This document shows, in pieces, positions 57,601 to 64,000 of a stretch of 64,000 bases of DNA (position 1 is its first letter; every line of letters begins with the position of its first letter). Position numbers and translations under genes: made by a program. The notes beneath the pieces were generated by a model. That model did not search any database. It was not told the origin of the DNA and was given only the letters and a program-made list of their open reading frames with translations. This DNA comes from Branchiostoma lanceolatum (taxonomy: Eukaryota; Chordata; Leptocardii; Amphioxiformes; Branchiostomatidae), in assembly GCF_035083965.1 (NCBI RefSeq), contig NC_089727.1, positions 3,849,501 to 3,913,500 on the forward strand. Direction: 5' to 3'.

Positions 57601-59013
57601 TTTCTTTCTTTTCTAGATATCGGCCGAAGTGATCTAAGAAATACAGTTTAGCGATGCAAAACTGAAATACACCAGGACACTGGTATTTTCAACATAATAA
57701 TGTAATTTTACAGATGTGCATTGTACAAGCACAAGTTTATTGATAAAATCAACCAAGAAGTACAATGGTTATGTTCTGTTCTGTTCCAAGCCTTAATCTG
57801 CTAACAGAGTATAAAACACATGAAGTCTATAGAAAATATGTAATAATAAAAATGTGTTAAATAATGTTTTATTTGCAAATTCATGCCCGTAGGCTAATTG
57901 CAAGGGTACAAAGAGTAGAGAGGGTAACAATGGTAACGAGTATCTAACTAACATTTCTACATAGAACATTACTGGGGTGACTTCTTCTTTGCAGACAGTG
58001 GCTGATGAAAAATCCCACGTTTTTAATGCTTAGTGATTAATAATCATATTTGCAAGACTACGTGGAATTTCTTTTCTTCAAATTTCATTACTCAGGTGTC
58101 ATATTGAACATGTTATGTCCCTTGCTATCGGTTGACTCCAAAAAAAGGCTAGAGTCTTTGCTAATATCGGTCGGGTAACCGGTAACACAACATTTTTTAT
58201 GTACAATTGCAACATTTTTCCTAGGCCCTAACATGTAGACCAGCCAACTGATTCAATGTATTATAGGAATTAACGTTAAGTCAGATATTGGACCATTTAT
58301 TTCCGATTAGAATCATCTTGAGTTTTTTATTGGTGATTGGTCAAAAAAATTTATTTGAAACGTTAATGATGATTTGTCCAAGTTCTCGTAAAACACCTAC
58401 CGTCATGGTACTACCAAGTAATGTTTTGTGATTCTTAGGTCTTGTATTTTCTGACCTTGATAATGATTTTCATTATTTGACAGTTTGAATACTTGTTGCT
58501 ATGATAGGTTGCTACATGGCTAAATATACACTTACATTTCTGATTAACGTTGATGGCGCGCTCACACCAGTGTTTGGTTGTTTATTTGTTTGTTTGGTCA
58601 GTTATTTGCTACCCCAGTTTTTATCTTATTTTATTTTTCTAGTTTGTTTATTGCATTTCACAAAATAAACAACACATGATAGAAAACAAGAGAAAGGCAA
58701 AGTACAGGAATATAACATAAGCCACGGATCCACTGTGTAGATATAAGTAATATCCATAAGAATGATTATAACAGTATCATTGGCAAATAATTATAAGAAA
58801 ATCAAGATCAACCAAAGATTACAGAACATTGAAATCAAACAGTTGCCAAATGAAATATGCTACCCCAGTTTACATTGTCATATCATAGACAGATGTCTTT
58901 ACATGCCAACCTGCCGAAGTCATAAAGAAAACATACAAAAATTACAATAATTCCCATTCATTTTTTCAGGTGAGACAGCCGGCTGGTTGTTCACCCGCCC
59001 CGAAAGTGGATGA
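48683..59013 (+). CDS. Small four-exon gene interrupted by a YR retroelement (function unknown)
   Basis: Proposed exons: 48683-48717, 49124-49139 joined to 56855-56938, 57319-57484, and 58970-59013. The frame is open only if the retroelement (49140-56851) and one duplicated TTT core are removed. Phases then agree at every junction (2, 0, 1) and give 114 residues. Exon 3 encodes a Tyr/Asp/Gly-rich repeat of 13 residues (GFDGPADYGGRGP and two variants) after PPDDYQC. There is no signal peptide or membrane segment. I do not recognise the family; the style resembles a cytoplasmic tail. With the element in place, exon 2 acquires 7.7 kb of insert, so this allele is probably broken unless the insert is spliced out. 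The start ATG is tentative: the frame is open upstream and further exons may exist. The exons may also be the 5' leader of the LRR gene. Confidence 0.5.
49140..49512 (-). repeat. Split direct repeat B2 (outer copy)
   Basis: It starts ACCATGTCAGGTTTCCGTGG on the plus strand and ends CAAACCACCATA. The same 373 bp occur at 54994-55366 in the same orientation. It marks the outer (left) edge of the element. Confidence 0.5.
49513..50348. repeat. Two minisatellite blocks inside the YR element
   Basis: From 49513 to 49860, a loose repeat carries GCATCAACGGGAGTAAC-like text with CTCAACGGAGTAACAAGTA. From 49903 to 50348, about seven units of 65 bp carry AGGCGTGTACATAGCGC and CCATATCGTTTACACAGTA. Both lie 3' of the YR ORF in coding orientation. 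Confidence 0.5.
50369..51253 (-). CDS. Tyrosine recombinase of the YR retroelement
   Basis: 294 residues. The N-terminal SAM-like core-binding region (STFRAYRQAWQLFRQF) is followed by a catalytic domain with R in SLSRIGEV, HSFR (H-x-x-R), GRW and the nucleophile Y in SYIRP. These are the R, HxxR, W and Y residues of the family. It would integrate the circular cDNA without target duplication. Its ATG overlaps the RNase H stop codon (ATGA at 51250-51253), a tight coupling typical of these elements. Confidence 0.5.
   Translation of the reverse strand: MTDLLTSSIAPSTFRAYRQAWQLFRQFTLEIHGQDLTTLPVPPDLVSQFVAYMHNKGYAASSIPPKLSAVAFVHKLLNFPDPTQSFIIQKLVRASRKSQTPDGRRPITPSILKALLDAIPSVTSHAYDRQLFKALFLFSYHSLSRIGEVTVTGAANHTLQLSDINSQASHPHSILVTFRTYKHGNPSRPATISISPNTGSSYCPVASLKSYLTIRGNRAGCLFLRSDGRPVSSDLFSHTLRKCVKHVELDPREFTAHSFRIGAATHAALSGVPDKQLRALGRWSSDAFRSYIRP
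51250..51960 (-). CDS. RNase H part of the retroelement pol (separate frame)
   Basis: The frame is open from about 51960 and carries the RT thumb/connection text (SLHSASLKQIQSLIGLLNHV), then the RNase H domain: LHLFTDAAASLGYGG (first D), FYPIVVALHMW (E is in LEFYP), LLHTDNAALVYII (third D), and SQNDMADTLSR near the end (last D). An ATG lies at 51783 but the connection segment upstream is clearly coding. It is out of frame with the RT by one base near 51954. Confidence 0.5.
   Translation of the reverse strand, partial: SFLSLHSASLKQIQSLIGLLNHVCQVVPPGRAFLRRLIDLTKSRKPNSLIPLPSTVHQDLRLWLTFLNDFNGRSFFLDDTFVSNSTLHLFTDAAASLGYGGICGSAWFYGPWPPSLRSRNITILEFYPIVVALHMWGQQWSNRSILLHTDNAALVYIINHQTSKNPLIMPLVRRFVLVSLRHNIMCRATHVPGSQNDMADTLSRLQVSRFRQAYPHMDPHPTPVPLPLQPTALIKL
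51941..52850 (-). CDS. Reverse transcriptase part of the retroelement pol
   Basis: The ORF extends upstream of the first convenient codon (52642) to overlap the gag end; text such as YLCGYPVRDKDYILSGFTFG is family-like. RT blocks: FRLIHDLSYPPNNSVNDGIP, LAKTDIEAAFRLIPIHP (first catalytic D), LPMGSRISCSIFE, and HILDDFLF (a LDD variant of YxDD), then VPLAEEKTF and MSFLGIELDT. The frame stops at 51941 just after QILFL, where related proteins continue into the thumb; see the frameshift finding. Confidence 0.5.
52851..54011 (-). CDS. Gag-like protein of the YR retroelement
   Basis: 386 residues. A basic N-terminus (PPPKRPRKTRADK), a Ser/Thr-rich linker and a helical middle part (YVSFKNLLPAF-like segment, LEQWTTAFLIFHYIYIQ) are followed by cysteine motifs: CFQYHKPNGQCFQHNCLYKH, a C-x8-C-x4-C-x3-H-type finger, and CYKCGSGAHKAPLC, a C-x2-C-x4-H-x4-C zinc knuckle. 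This pair is typical of DIRS/Ngaro gag proteins that package RNA. It is intact. Confidence 0.5.
   Translation of the reverse strand: MPRTRSSGVAPEPIVPPPKRPRKTRADKDATTSSTTTTTTTSTTTSADITSLKEQLGALTSVTQSIQQSLASIMTPPASTQNPPRAPGTTASGLPTLPPTGIDTPTRTPAETIAASILGNTINSDKTTESHASDKTTHSQHSETSPLVPPLSFDPVSHANTGLHVPLDTGISDNIKDKIWRHKFVYFKNLLPAFQSAPQYTVSLSNTLTPTLTLANRSTEQRHPLSLEQWTTAFLIFHYIYIQLHPSHSPQLLAYQHLVRTLADRQADWLRYDELFRQYREKNPTAPWDTPHLQLYVDALYPAPSSTASSARSTPPSSTASSARSAVPSPKTTPNIPAGYCFQYHKPNGQCFQHNCLYKHSCYKCGSGAHKAPLCKDASSANPRKR
54190..54520. repeat. Tandem repeat in the gag leader, about 65-70-bp unit
   Basis: CAGTCGTAAAAGAAACAACT and GCGCCACACG recur at 54356 and 54429, with a weaker copy near 54290. It lies between repeat A2 and the gag start. 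Confidence 0.5.
54731..54993 (-). repeat. Split direct repeat A2 (inner copy)
   Basis: 263 bp from GGAGCGAAAGATTGGCGTG to CAAAACACGTTTTT, identical by eye to 56592-56854. It abuts repeat B1 directly, forming the inner B1-A2 junction. Confidence 0.5.
54994..55366 (-). repeat. Split direct repeat B1 (inner copy)
   Basis: 373 bp, the same as 49140-49512. The junction CACGTTTTT/ACCATGTC with A2 reproduces the join expected in the circular intermediate. Confidence 0.5.
55531..56199 (-). CDS. SGNH/GDSL-type hydrolase of the YR retroelement
   Basis: 222 residues. The motif order fits the SGNH fold: block I is GHSFVSRL (the S follows GH instead of GD), block III is ELAHNDI, and block V is DGLHLSELG with the D and H of the triad. 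Such ORFs are known from Ngaro elements and some CR1-like LINEs; the role in the life cycle is unknown, with esterase action on lipids proposed. It sits alone between repeats A1 and B1, separated from the other ORFs. Confidence 0.5.
   Translation of the reverse strand: MQSNPRIQTHGELPPFTLMDPPTKRIAITGHSFVSRLDNFIQRRTSTASGRAVSPDFWLANVDINFHGVPGCSIPKYYNSVLPILRETRPDIVYVELAHNDICRPYMHPDKIAHDLVALSGRISNIPSVSVVVVAEPLWRLKPPRGMPNFHDRIEDFRRVFRPLVDATPSVHRWYHKKLWQKNPNYFVKDGLHLSELGNLEYYRSIRGALIPHLPPPESYHS
56205..56591. repeat. Imperfect tandem repeats upstream of the SGNH ORF
   Basis: GTTGGCTGTTGGCTGT with CAGCGGGGCC occurs at 56214-56330 and again at 56335-56450. GATAACAGCGTCTG with ATGTCGGTGC recurs in 56490-56590. 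It is non-coding leader between A1 and the SGNH start. Confidence 0.5.
56592..56854 (-). repeat. Split direct repeat A1 (outer copy)
   Basis: The same 263 bp as 54731-54993. Its TTTTT end joins host exon sequence CCCGGACGG, marking the right edge; the last TTT may be the shared target core. Confidence 0.5.
57485..58969. other. Intron of the small gene, no feature seen
   Basis: AT-rich, with a GTTT run at 58575-58600. No exon or clear mobile element is supported. Confidence 0.5.
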
Positions 59014-59113
59014 TACTAGAGCGATCTTCGCAGACGCCAGAATCTAAGGAGAAAAGCTTTGTATTTTCTAGTCATTACTTGAATGTTAAAGTATTGAATG
59101 TTGAATATCTAAC

Positions 59114-61204
59114 ATGTTTAAGGTAGTACCGATGATCGTAACTGTTCTCGCCATCGTAGTTGGGTGTGTAGGTTTAGACTCGGCATGTTTTCCTGGGTGC
59201 AAGTATACAAATCAATGGTCAGATTGCGTCCCTTTTCGTAGGTCAGACGGGTTGAGTTTGCAAACACGGGGCACTTGCATCTTATGCACCGTGCAGCTGC
59301 AGCAGAACTCCTCCAAGCCAAATTCACTATGCCTAGGGCTTTCCGATAAAAATCACGTGGCGGTTAGGGGGGTCAAGCTTGGGGAGCTCTCAATTCAGAA
59401 ACTACTGCCCCCTAAGAAGTCTTCAGTAGATATCTTTGATCTTGCTTTGGTGGAATGTGGAATCACAGATGTAGAACAGGGCACTTTGGCCGCGTTTCCT
59501 CGATTGAGTTTCTTGCAGCTTGATTCCAACAACTTGACTCACGTCAAGCGAGCCTGGTTTCACAGTTTGAAGCATCCAGAGTTGCTACGCACGCTGTCAT
59601 TGTCCCAAAATAACATAAGTATCATAGATCCATCATGCTTCCAAAACCTCACTTCCCTATCGACATTGCTACTTGACAATAACTCACTACAAGGCGTTAA
59701 GCCATCTTGGTTTCACAATCTGAAATGGTTAGGCCACCTTTCTTTGAGATCAAATTCCATCGACAGCATTCATCCTCAGGCATTTAAGTCACTGACGAGG
59801 CTGGACACGCTAGATTTGAGCAGAAATGAGTTGACGTGTCTGTCATGGGAGACTGTGAACGGGCCACAAGAACTAAGATTTCTAGCGGTGAGCGGGAATA
59901 GATTGTTTGCTATCCATGATTCTGCTCCTTCGTTAATGCACTGGCGTCTTGAGTATACTTATGCCCCCTTTTCCAGCCAGCGTACGCGTGTTGCAGTTAG
60001 GGTTAACCAAGTGCTTTTCTGTATCGCCAAAGGTCCTAAACTGACGCAATATTACGTACACATACACCATTACAACCTAGACCAGTCGGATAGGCCAATG
60101 TACACTCTATGTAGAAACTTTGAGTTGGCCGAAGCAAAGCAGATAAAGTATGACCTAACGTTACCATTTGTGGCCCTGGCTCTGTCAGTCAACACAGAAT
60201 CAGACAAACAAGTTTCAAATACGAACCACCTGTGCACACATGATTGGAAAGATGTCAGAGGCGTAACGGTAGCATTGCGGGGAGACACTACTCTGCAGAT
60301 TCTTCCCATAGGCGCACACAATTCCAACGAACCCCAAACTGTCGCTGTAGTCGTGTCAGATATCATGGCTGATACTAACAACAGAAGCATGTCGTATGCT
60401 GGTGGTCACAGTAGAAACATCAGCACCTTTGGTCATGAAGAAATGATGAATGTGACATGTCATGTCTGGTGGGAGACATACCGACATGTCTTCACCACGC
60501 CCATGTCCAGCACTCCCGATGTCTGTACAGAAAAGATGACCCAGGCCACAATTGAACCAAAAACCAAGGTCCCCCCGAATCAGACGACCCCTGTAAACGA
60601 AACCTTGACGGTGCGACCGGGAAAAGAGCGACGCGCATACTTTGATGTAGGGATCATCACAGTATTAGCTGTAACGTTAACGCTAATAGTAGTGGTCGAG
60701 AATGTAGCACTGCTAGTGGCGTGTATCATCAGAAAGCGGCGCTGTTGTTCGCGGCCGGGCAACCCACCTCCGCCGCCGGCTGTCGTCCCCCTGAATCGCT
60801 GGGTACTCGGTGGGGCAGGTGGCCATGCTGTCTCTACCGTAGGCGACCAGCATCCGTACAGCGAAATTCCCGACGACTACTACAGACACCACACCACACG
60901 GCCGGGGGTGCAACAGCCTTACTCGGAAATCCCAGATGAGTACTACACCCAGTACTACAACACACGGCCTTGGGTACAGAATCCTTACTGGGTAATCCCA
61001 GATGAGTACTACAAGTACGAGAACACACGGCCCCTGTCATACCCCCTGACTCTCCGGGTGCCCGACGAGGATGACGCTGCTAGTTTCTACGCCGCTGCAG
61101 CCGAGGTGGTAGCCTGGAATCCCGACCTATTTATAGCTGCCGGGTCTCTTCTCTCCCTCCGCTATTTTGCGGAGGGAGAGAAGAGACCCGGCAGCTATAA
61201 ATAG
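59114..61204 (+). CDS. Leucine-rich-repeat transmembrane receptor, single exon, C-terminus replaced by a MITE
   Basis: 696 residues. A signal peptide (MFKVVPMIVTVLAIVVGCVG) is followed by a cysteine cluster, then five to six LRRs at about 110-275 (FPRLSFLQLDSNNLTHV, LRTLSLSQNNISIIDPSCF, LSTLLLDNNSLQGV, LGHLSLRSNSIDSI, LDTLDLSRNELTCL). The ectodomain continues to about 510, with a membrane helix near 515-540 (IITVLAVTLTLIVVVENVAL) and RKRRCC. The tail has three 22-residue repeats (PYSEIPDDYY, PYSEIPDEYY, PYWVIPDEYY) rich in tyrosines with YxxI spacing, suggesting signalling adaptors. The last 32 residues come from the inserted palindrome at 61110-61221. The first in-frame ATG is used because it opens the signal peptide. 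No close named family is assigned. Confidence 0.5.
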   Translation: MFKVVPMIVTVLAIVVGCVGLDSACFPGCKYTNQWSDCVPFRRSDGLSLQTRGTCILCTVQLQQNSSKPNSLCLGLSDKNHVAVRGVKLGELSIQKLLPPKKSSVDIFDLALVECGITDVEQGTLAAFPRLSFLQLDSNNLTHVKRAWFHSLKHPELLRTLSLSQNNISIIDPSCFQNLTSLSTLLLDNNSLQGVKPSWFHNLKWLGHLSLRSNSIDSIHPQAFKSLTRLDTLDLSRNELTCLSWETVNGPQELRFLAVSGNRLFAIHDSAPSLMHWRLEYTYAPFSSQRTRVAVRVNQVLFCIAKGPKLTQYYVHIHHYNLDQSDRPMYTLCRNFELAEAKQIKYDLTLPFVALALSVNTESDKQVSNTNHLCTHDWKDVRGVTVALRGDTTLQILPIGAHNSNEPQTVAVVVSDIMADTNNRSMSYAGGHSRNISTFGHEEMMNVTCHVWWETYRHVFTTPMSSTPDVCTEKMTQATIEPKTKVPPNQTTPVNETLTVRPGKERRAYFDVGIITVLAVTLTLIVVVENVALLVACIIRKRRCCSRPGNPPPPPAVVPLNRWVLGGAGGHAVSTVGDQHPYSEIPDDYYRHHTTRPGVQQPYSEIPDEYYTQYYNTRPWVQNPYWVIPDEYYKYENTRPLSYPLTLRVPDEDDAASFYAAAAEVVAWNPDLFIAAGSLLSLRYFAEGEKRPGSYK
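60843..61030 (+). repeat. Three 66-bp coding repeats in the receptor tail
   Basis: Units begin CAGCATCCGTACAGCG, CAGCCTTACTCGG and AATCCTTACTGGG. Each encodes PY-x-x-IPD-x-YY and later TRP. Confidence 0.5.
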
Positions 61205-61221
61205 GTCGGGATTCCAGGCTA
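61110..61221. mobile_element. Perfectly palindromic MITE inside the LRR coding sequence
   Basis: The ends TAGCCTGGAATCCC and GGGATTCCAGGCTA begin arms of 53 bp that are exact inverses, with only TATTTT unpaired at 61163-61168. Direct 9-bp copies CCGAGGTGG flank it at 61101-61109 and 61222-61230. The 121-bp gain shifts the frame and supplies a new stop at 61202-61204. No sequence divergence between the arms is seen, implying great youth or arm homogenisation. Confidence 0.5.
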
Positions 61222-61230
61222 CCGAGGTGG

Positions 61231-61481
61231 CCCTCCCTCCATCGACCCGCCTGGGTGGCAAACATCCATCCTACAGCAGACCCCCTCTTACTAGATCAGT
61301 CTCACAGATACATGCACGCCAGAGGAGGACGCACATTAAATCGTACGGCATGCATGTAGCGGGCAGGTACAGGGTCAGAGATATGGCCGCCATTGGTAGA
61401 TATGGTAGAACACGGGGGGCCCTAGTGTCCACGGCTGGCCTGTATAATAACCCCTCTGCTCAGCGTACCCTGCCTTTATAG
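61231..61481 (+). pseudogene. Former 3' coding end of the LRR gene, now cut off
   Basis: If the MITE and one CCGAGGTGG are removed, the receptor frame continues from GAGGTGG into CCCTCCCTCC and stays open for 84 codons, to a stop at 61479-61481. That frame is basic and Tyr/Arg-rich (GRYRVRDMAAIGRYGRTRG). The open frame after the insertion is the main evidence that the insertion is recent and truncating. Confidence 0.5.
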
Positions 61482-61504
61482 CAAGCATACGGCAGACAAA
61501 CATA

Positions 61505-61691
61505 AGCCTCTACGAGGCTCCAGAGACTGCTGGAAAGAGTAGAAATTAGCCGAATAGACAGATACCATGCCACAATAGCTAGTCCGCTATAGTAGTACAG
61601 TTTGCTTGTAGGACTAACTCCTTTGGCATGTTACCTGTCTAGTTGGCTAATTTCTGCTCTTTCCAGTGGTCTCTGTAGCCTGGTAAAGGCT
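61505..61691. mobile_element. Foldback MITE, Mutator-like family, copy 3
   Basis: The arms AGCCTCTACGAGGCTCCAGA and the inverse of GGTAAAGGCT pair for about 60 bp through TGGAAAGAGTAGAAATTAGC. Direct flanks are AGACAAACATA (61494-61504) and AGACAAACGTA (61692-61702), 11 bp with one mismatch. This confirms the 11-bp duplication seen at 45740. Confidence 0.5.
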
Positions 61692-61704
61692 AGACAAACG
61701 TACG

Positions 61705-63055
61705 GCCTGCAAACGGACGCTCAAGGACACGCTCAAGGACACGCTAAAACTTGTCATACCTACAGGCCCCAAGTCCCCCGTTCTTAAAGAGAATGCCTTT
61801 TTAAGTATGGGAAGGTCAACGGTACAGTTTGAGCACCTGTAGCATGGGGTATCTAAGCCGGTAAAGAGGGGTCAGTCCACAAACAGGGTAAATCATCGCC
61901 TACAACGTATCTAGGGAGTGTACATTATTTATCTGGAAAGGGTTAGTACCTACTGGTTGGTTATGAGACAACATCCTGTCACACCAAGGGGGAGAGACAA
62001 GCAATCTATTCCTGTTCCAGAGACAGTCACAGTCAATATTTTTCACCCTCCAACTTCATGTTGTCAACAACACGCCCTGGCCCTGAATCTAAACCTAAGT
62101 AAAGATGCCGCCAAATTTGTGACACCCACCCCACCCAACCTGCCTAATTCCATATGCCTGTATCTAAGGTGCTGTGATTCCACCTCAACTAAGGGAAGAC
62201 ATAGAGCTTGCCAGATTTTTGACCAGCTGCAAATTGTTCTGTAAAGTTCGCGCCGAAGCCGCACCAACATTTGTGACATTCAATGCTTATCAATCTTGCC
62301 CCCAGGAAAATAGCCGGGTTTGGTAATTGGTCTTTTGATATAGAAATTGTCATCTTGTGGCTTTAAGTATGTATCAAGAAAATGTATTTCTAGACAATAG
62401 GTTCAGACAGTAAAAGCTCATCTGTCAGGTTGTACTGTCAAACACATTCAATTTAGAACTGTGAGTTGTGCATTAGGAAAATCCTCAAGATGAACCATGT
62501 AAAACTCAACCCTTTCAGTTTTCAGAACTGACAGTCAGAAATATAACGTAATGTACTACAATGCAGATGGAAAAGAGCTTTGATTCTAAATATACTTATC
62601 TAAATTGTACAAAAAGCTCAAGCAAGGTGGCTAGCAAAATGCACTTTTCAATAATAAGGCTGCTACGCTGTAAATCAAGGGCCTTTCCAGAAACAGCCTA
62701 GGGAGGGGCCAGAGTAACATTTTGAATGAATAATAATTCGGCTATTATTATGATTATGCATCGATCATAAACAAGCCTACAACAATGGATCATCCCTGTT
62801 TCCCAGTGCAATACACCTATTGTACCGGCCTGTCTTTCACTTCCTATTGGCTGTGCAAGGCCCTGAATATTTTGCAAATAATGATGATAATCAAATGATA
62901 CCTATTTGGCAGTTTTAGACCAGAAATGCCCAGTTGCTTTGTTTACTTCCTGTTCCAAATATCTGAAATCAATCTGGATCACAAGAATGTTAACGTTAGT
63001 ATTACATAGTTAATCTTGAAGAATGTGTTGTAACGTGCCTCAACAACCGATAAAT
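61705..63055. other. 3' flank without a recognised gene
   Basis: CTCAAGGACACG is tandemly repeated at 61721-61745. Otherwise it is AT-rich with no exon I can support. Confidence 0.5.
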
Positions 63056-63060
63056 GTAAA

Positions 63061-63306
63061 GCGGGTATCTCACAAGACTGCGCCTAATTGCGCTAAATTA
63101 TGGCGACAACTTTGCAAAATTTCTAGAAACAAAATTGTCGCACACGGAATGTCACATTCTCAGTTTCGGCTCCAAATCAGATACCAGATAACTTTACTGG
63201 AAATCACAGTGTTGCCATTGACTTGAAAACCAAAGTACGATGTTAAATTTCAGGCAACGAATTGTGCCACTTTGCATACTTATGCGCAGTCTGGTGAGAT
63301 ACCTGC
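63061..63306. mobile_element. MITE with 23-bp inverted repeats
   Basis: GCGGGTATCTCACAAGACTG at the left and CAGTCTGGTGAGATACCTGC at the right are inverse with two mismatches over 23 bp. The interior is AT-rich and non-coding. An ATAAAT occurs on both flanks but the target duplication is not exact. Confidence 0.5.
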
Positions 63307-63309
63307 ATA

Positions 63310-64000
63310 AATATCAATTTCCATCACAGATGTATCATTGGATGTAGTGAAGAGAGCATTCCTGTCGCCAGGGGGCGCAATTGGCTTGTATGACTTGTTT
63401 TGTGTCTTACAAATACGGACTGTGAATTTCTCATGACCAGCCCTTTGAGTTGAGTTTGTATCATCATGTTATCATATTTATAACGTTTATTTTACGCACT
63501 GCTGATACTGATATTGTTTCTATGTAAAGTTTTCAACCCAGGAACCCAATTCAGCACGTTTAAGTGCTGCAATATACTGAGATTGTACCAACAACAATCA
63601 ATAACCAACTGTTATTATTACATGTCAGTTGCTCCCTCTGGCGGCGAGGGTGCAGGTTGCAGGACGGCAGATGACGTGAAAAATGAAAGCAATTGAAACC
63701 TCTGTGAAACTATTCCATAGACTGACTGAAAACGACATGCTTGTACTGTTGTAGCTGGTGACATGTGAAATGTTAAGTGATGGTAGGAAGTCAATAAACA
63801 TTGCATTTAGAAATATATCAGGCCACATGTCTTTAATTATGTGTACAAGTGTATGATGGTTGTGAATGAGAGTGTTATAAAATACAGTAGTTTTAACTCA
63901 TTATGATCAATAGGATGGTAATATGGAAATATTTCATCATGATGATATGTCTAAAATACTAGTAACTGAAGATGAAATGGGGATCAGGGAAGGCAAAAAT
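63310..64000. other. Window end, nothing supported
   Basis: AT-rich sequence with short frames only. No splice-bounded exon or repeat is recognised. Confidence 0.5.

Overview
This is an animal nuclear genome window. It has intron-rich genes with canonical GT-AG splicing, many short foldback transposons, tRNA-derived SINEs, LINE fragments and one complete tyrosine-recombinase (YR) retroelement. The gene content (FANCB, MOSPD2, a single-exon RING/B-box/propeller TRIM, a leucine-rich-repeat membrane protein, a FOLH1-like peptidase, a Caspr-type fibrinogen-like protein) and the density of local duplications suggest an invertebrate deuterostome, most likely an amphioxus (Branchiostoma). The species is an inference; no marker gene proves it.

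Layout. Bases 263-12518 (+) hold nine exons, 5' incomplete, of a secreted coiled-coil protein with an angiopoietin-like N-terminal motif and a Caspr-type C-terminal domain. Its 6.9-kb second intron contains an intronless TRIM gene (2310-4295, +) and two TA-flanked DNA transposons. FANCB (8 exons) runs on the minus strand from 20420 to 14996. MOSPD2 (16 exons) runs on the plus strand from 20583 to 39188. These two are head to head across about 160 bp; from memory they are also head-to-head neighbours on human Xp22.2, so the bidirectional promoter looks ancient. Their roles differ: FANCB is nuclear DNA crosslink repair, MOSPD2 is an ER tail-anchored contact-site protein.

From 39.2 to 44.3 kb there is 3' UTR and repeat-derived DNA. 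The first two exons of a FOLH1/NAALADase-like peptidase lie at 44342-45108, behind a triplicated 5' region. Bases 45-48 kb are nested mobile elements. A small unrecognised gene (48683-59013, four exons with matching phases) has its second exon split by a 7.7-kb Ngaro/DIRS-class retroelement (49140-56851, coding on the minus strand) with identical split direct repeats and gag, RT, RNase H, YR and SGNH-hydrolase ORFs. A single-exon LRR transmembrane receptor gene follows (59114-61204); its C-terminus has been replaced by a perfectly palindromic MITE with a 9-bp target duplication. The last 2.3 kb hold a MITE and no gene.

The recurrent oddity is short-range tandem duplication at exon edges. At least ten partial copies of exons, usually a splice acceptor plus the first 20-45 coding bases, lie 100-200 bp from the real exon in four genes and on both strands.
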